Assembly (NCBI GenBank): GCA_016710335.1
Contig: JADJXQ010000005.1
Span: 62,001 to 126,000, forward strand
Length of the DNA stretch: 64,000 bases
DNA from: Rhodospirillales bacterium
GTDB taxonomy: Bacteria; Pseudomonadota; Alphaproteobacteria; Rhodospirillales; Defluviicoccaceae
Direction of reading: 5' to 3'
Part shown: positions 62,183 to 64,000 of the stretch, piece by piece
Position numbering within the stretch: the first letter of the stretch is position 1
Layout: each line of letters starts with the position of its first letter
Program-made: the position numbers and the translations under genes
Notes under the pieces: generated by a model
Told to the model about the DNA's origin: nothing
Database searches by the model: none
The model's input: the letters and a program-made list of their open reading frames with translations, nothing else

Positions 62183-63093
62183 GCGATGTGTCGGCCACCA
62201 GTGAACACGGCAACCGTCTCAAGCGCCGGGCGGCGGTGGCCGCCGTCGCCGTCGCCGGCGTGTTGATTGTCGCCAAGGCCGTCGCGTGGTTCATGACCGG
62301 CTCGATGAGCATCCTGTCGACTCTCATCGACTCGATGCTCGATCTGGCGGCCTCGGTCGTCAATCTGGTCGCGGTGCGGCAGGCGATCCAGCCAGCCGAC
62401 CGCGAACACCGGTTCGGGCACGGCAAGGCGGAGCCGCTCGCGGGGCTCGCTCAGGCGGCCTTCATCAGCGGCTCGGTGCTGTTCCTGTTGTTCGAGGCCG
62501 GCAGCCGCCTGTTCCACCCGCGCCCGATCGAACGCAGCGAGGTCGGGCTCGCGGTGATGGCGCTGTCCATCGTGCTCACCGTCGCGCTGGTGCTCTACCA
62601 ACGCCATGTGGTGCGCCGCACCCGTTCTGTGGCCATAAGCGCCGATTCGCTGCACTACGCGACCGATGTGCTCACCAACGGCGCGGTCGTCCTCGCCCTC
62701 GTGCTGTCAAGCCAGTTCGGCTGGACCCTTGCCGACCCGCTGTTCGCCATCGCGGTCGGCTTGATCGTTCTGCGCGGCGTGTGGGAGATCCTCAACGGCA
62801 GTCTCAACCAGCTTATGGACCGGGAGTTGCCGCAGGAAGACCGCGACCGCATCCGCGCCATCGCCCAGGCGCATCCCGGGGTGATCGGCATGCACGACCT
62901 CCGTACTCGAGCCGCCGGCAGCCACGCCTTCATCCAGCTTCACCTGGAGATGGAAGGAAGCCTCACCCTCCTTGAGGCACACTCGATCGCCGAGGCCGTC
63001 ATGGCTGAGATCGAAGCGGCCTACCCCACCGCCGAAGTGCTGATCCACGAGGACCCGCACGGCGTCCCCGAACCTCGCGCGGTGTTCAACTAG
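62179..63093 (+). CDS. Cation diffusion facilitator (FieF-like)
   Basis: A 304-residue cation-proton antiporter exporting zinc, iron(II) or similar ions across the inner membrane. It has six predicted helices; the metal site is supplied by DSMLDLAASVVNL in helix 2 and HYATDVLTN in helix 5. The FGHGKAEPLAGLAQ signature lies between helices 2 and 3, and the C-terminal cytoplasmic domain (from about 215) has GMHDLRTRAAGSHAF. It starts within the pdxH stop (ATGA). Confidence 0.9.
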   Translation: MSDVSATSEHGNRLKRRAAVAAVAVAGVLIVAKAVAWFMTGSMSILSTLIDSMLDLAASVVNLVAVRQAIQPADREHRFGHGKAEPLAGLAQAAFISGSVLFLLFEAGSRLFHPRPIERSEVGLAVMALSIVLTVALVLYQRHVVRRTRSVAISADSLHYATDVLTNGAVVLALVLSSQFGWTLADPLFAIAVGLIVLRGVWEILNGSLNQLMDRELPQEDRDRIRAIAQAHPGVIGMHDLRTRAAGSHAFIQLHLEMEGSLTLLEAHSIAEAVMAEIEAAYPTAEVLIHEDPHGVPEPRAVFN

Positions 63094-63213
63094 TGCACGG
63101 ACCGGCCCGAATGATCCTGTCGAATGGACGGGTCATCGTGCGCACGAGAATCAGCAGGTTACGTGCAGCAATGCAGTGTTCCTCGAATACGCCGCTGAAT
63201 TAGCGGTGGCCGA

Positions 63214-63897
63214 TCACATGACGAGGGCAGTGCGCAGGTTCTCTGCGTGGGCGTTCATGTATTTTTGCTGGAAGACGATGGCGGCTGGGTTGGCGCCCGG
63301 CCCGTAGTACGCCTCGTTCAGGTCCGTGCGACGGACCAGGGCGGCGCCTTCGAGGGACAAGCCGGCGTAGACGCCGGTGCCGTGTGAGAAGCCGACGATG
63401 TCGGGGCCGACATTGGTGGTCGTCGAGCCTTCCAGGCCGCCGCCAATGGTGCCAACCGTCACCCCCATGTCAGCCCCCAGCTTGCCCTGGTTGTAGACCA
63501 CCGCCTGAACCGCCCGATCGCTGCGCAGCACCAAGATGATTTCGGACGCGACGGCGCCGATCTGGAAGCCGAAGCTGCCGGCGCCCATCGTGTAGAACGC
63601 CGGGTAACCCCACTGGCCGTTCTCGTCCTTCACGATCAGAATGCCGTCGCCACCCTCGGCGCCGAGCACGAAGGCGCCCTTGAAGGCCGACGGGAAAATC
63701 ATCAAGCCCTGAGCATGAGCGAGTTCGTTGCGGAACTTCTGATCGGGTTCTTCAGGTCCCTTCTTGAAGGCCTCCAGGCTCAGACGCGACCTTTCCACCA
63801 GGACCTCGGCGTCCGCACGCGGTGGCAAGCTTGAAACGCAAGCGCCTATGAGGAGCATGAAGACGGTAGTCGTGACGATCGCGAGCGGGGTGCGCAT
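63214..63897 (-). CDS. SYLF (YSC84-like) domain lipoprotein
   Basis: A 227-residue exported protein with a signal ending in the lipobox LIGAC (Cys20). The SYLF domain, a lipid-binding fold, fills the rest: AQGLMIFPSAFKGAFVLGAEGGDG near 65-85, YPAFYTMGAGSFGFQIGAV near 97-115, and DIVGFSHGTGVYAGLSLEGA near 170-190. In bacteria such proteins are common and of unknown function, presumably at the inner face of the outer membrane. It converges on the cation transporter. Confidence 0.88.
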   Translation of the reverse strand: MRTPLAIVTTTVFMLLIGACVSSLPPRADAEVLVERSRLSLEAFKKGPEEPDQKFRNELAHAQGLMIFPSAFKGAFVLGAEGGDGILIVKDENGQWGYPAFYTMGAGSFGFQIGAVASEIILVLRSDRAVQAVVYNQGKLGADMGVTVGTIGGGLEGSTTTNVGPDIVGFSHGTGVYAGLSLEGAALVRRTDLNEAYYGPGANPAAIVFQQKYMNAHAENLRTALVM

Positions 63898-64000
63898 GGA
63901 GAGCCTCTCCTTGTCCCTGCAGATTAATCGCTGCAGACGAATCTTGGCAGACAGTAGCCCGGAGGATGGTACGCGGCGCCCGATGATCGCGTCAGCAACC

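Overview
The window is a GC-rich stretch of chromosome from an alphaproteobacterium, most likely of Rhodospirillales type. The evidence is lineage-typical gene sets: ffh-rpsP-rimM-trmD-rplS followed by leuCDB-asd, ChvI/ChvG next to a short HprK, RapZ and a three-protein regulatory PTS, olsBA, an etfB-etfA-hbd group, and a pyruvate dehydrogenase E1 beta that carries its own lipoyl domain. Almost all of the window is ordinary coding sequence. I see no insertion sequence, prophage, CRISPR array, rRNA or tRNA. The few breaks in coding density hold two decayed genes (a porin tail and an EAL-domain tail) and several regulatory or RNA signals.

Layout. 0.2-2.4 kb: thrB-rnhA and a small lipoprotein. 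2.4-6.9 kb: the glycine cleavage operon gcvT-gcvH-gcvPA-gcvPB. 6.9-8.3 kb: an orphan SrfA-like membrane protein. 8.3-16.5 kb: one leftward block for translation, secretion and leucine/aspartate-family synthesis (ffh, rpsP, rimM, trmD, rplS, leuC, leuD, leuB, asd). It is preceded by a compact small-RNA candidate with its own promoter, hairpin and terminator. 16.8-18.7 kb: an XRE regulator, a tiny HIG1-like membrane protein with a leaderless-looking promoter, a cobalamin adenosyltransferase and a divergent AdoMet-decarboxylase-like protein.

18.8-28.0 kb: a tightly overlapped catabolic operon for anaerobic aromatic degradation, had-oah-dch-bcrC-bcrB-bcrA-bcrD, then gcdH. Together these reduce benzoyl-CoA with ATP, hydrate and oxidise the ring, open it, and (after steps encoded elsewhere) decarboxylate glutaryl-CoA to crotonyl-CoA. 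The etfBA and 3-hydroxybutyryl-CoA dehydrogenase genes at 48-50.6 kb could serve the same lower pathway. The operon starts behind a TTGACA promoter nested in inverted repeats.

28.0-34.5 kb: a small hypothetical protein, an unusual TIR-like/DUF294 nucleotidyltransferase fusion, a secreted GH13 glycosidase and GTP-type PEP carboxykinase. 34.7-37.7 kb: a five-gene overlapping operon of two DUF1538 membrane proteins, a PII-like protein, a CBS-pair protein and a HugZ-family protein. 38.3-45.3 kb: ChvI/ChvG, HprK, RapZ, EIIA-Man, HPr and EI (a PTS with no sugar permease visible, so regulatory), then rnhB. 45.3-50.6 kb: small membrane/lipoproteins, ornithine-lipid synthesis (olsB, olsA), hbd and etfBA. 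51.0-54.8 kb: pyruvate dehydrogenase E1 alpha, E1 beta and E2. 54.9-63.9 kb: hemerythrin, a lytic transglycosylase, aroC, fabI, a YihY-family protein, cbpM/cbpA, pdxH, a cation-diffusion transporter and a SYLF-domain lipoprotein.

The items that look least described are the TIR-DUF294 fusion, the five-gene DUF1538/PII/CBS/HugZ operon, the AdoMet-decarboxylase-like protein with altered active-site residues, and the small RNA before ffh.
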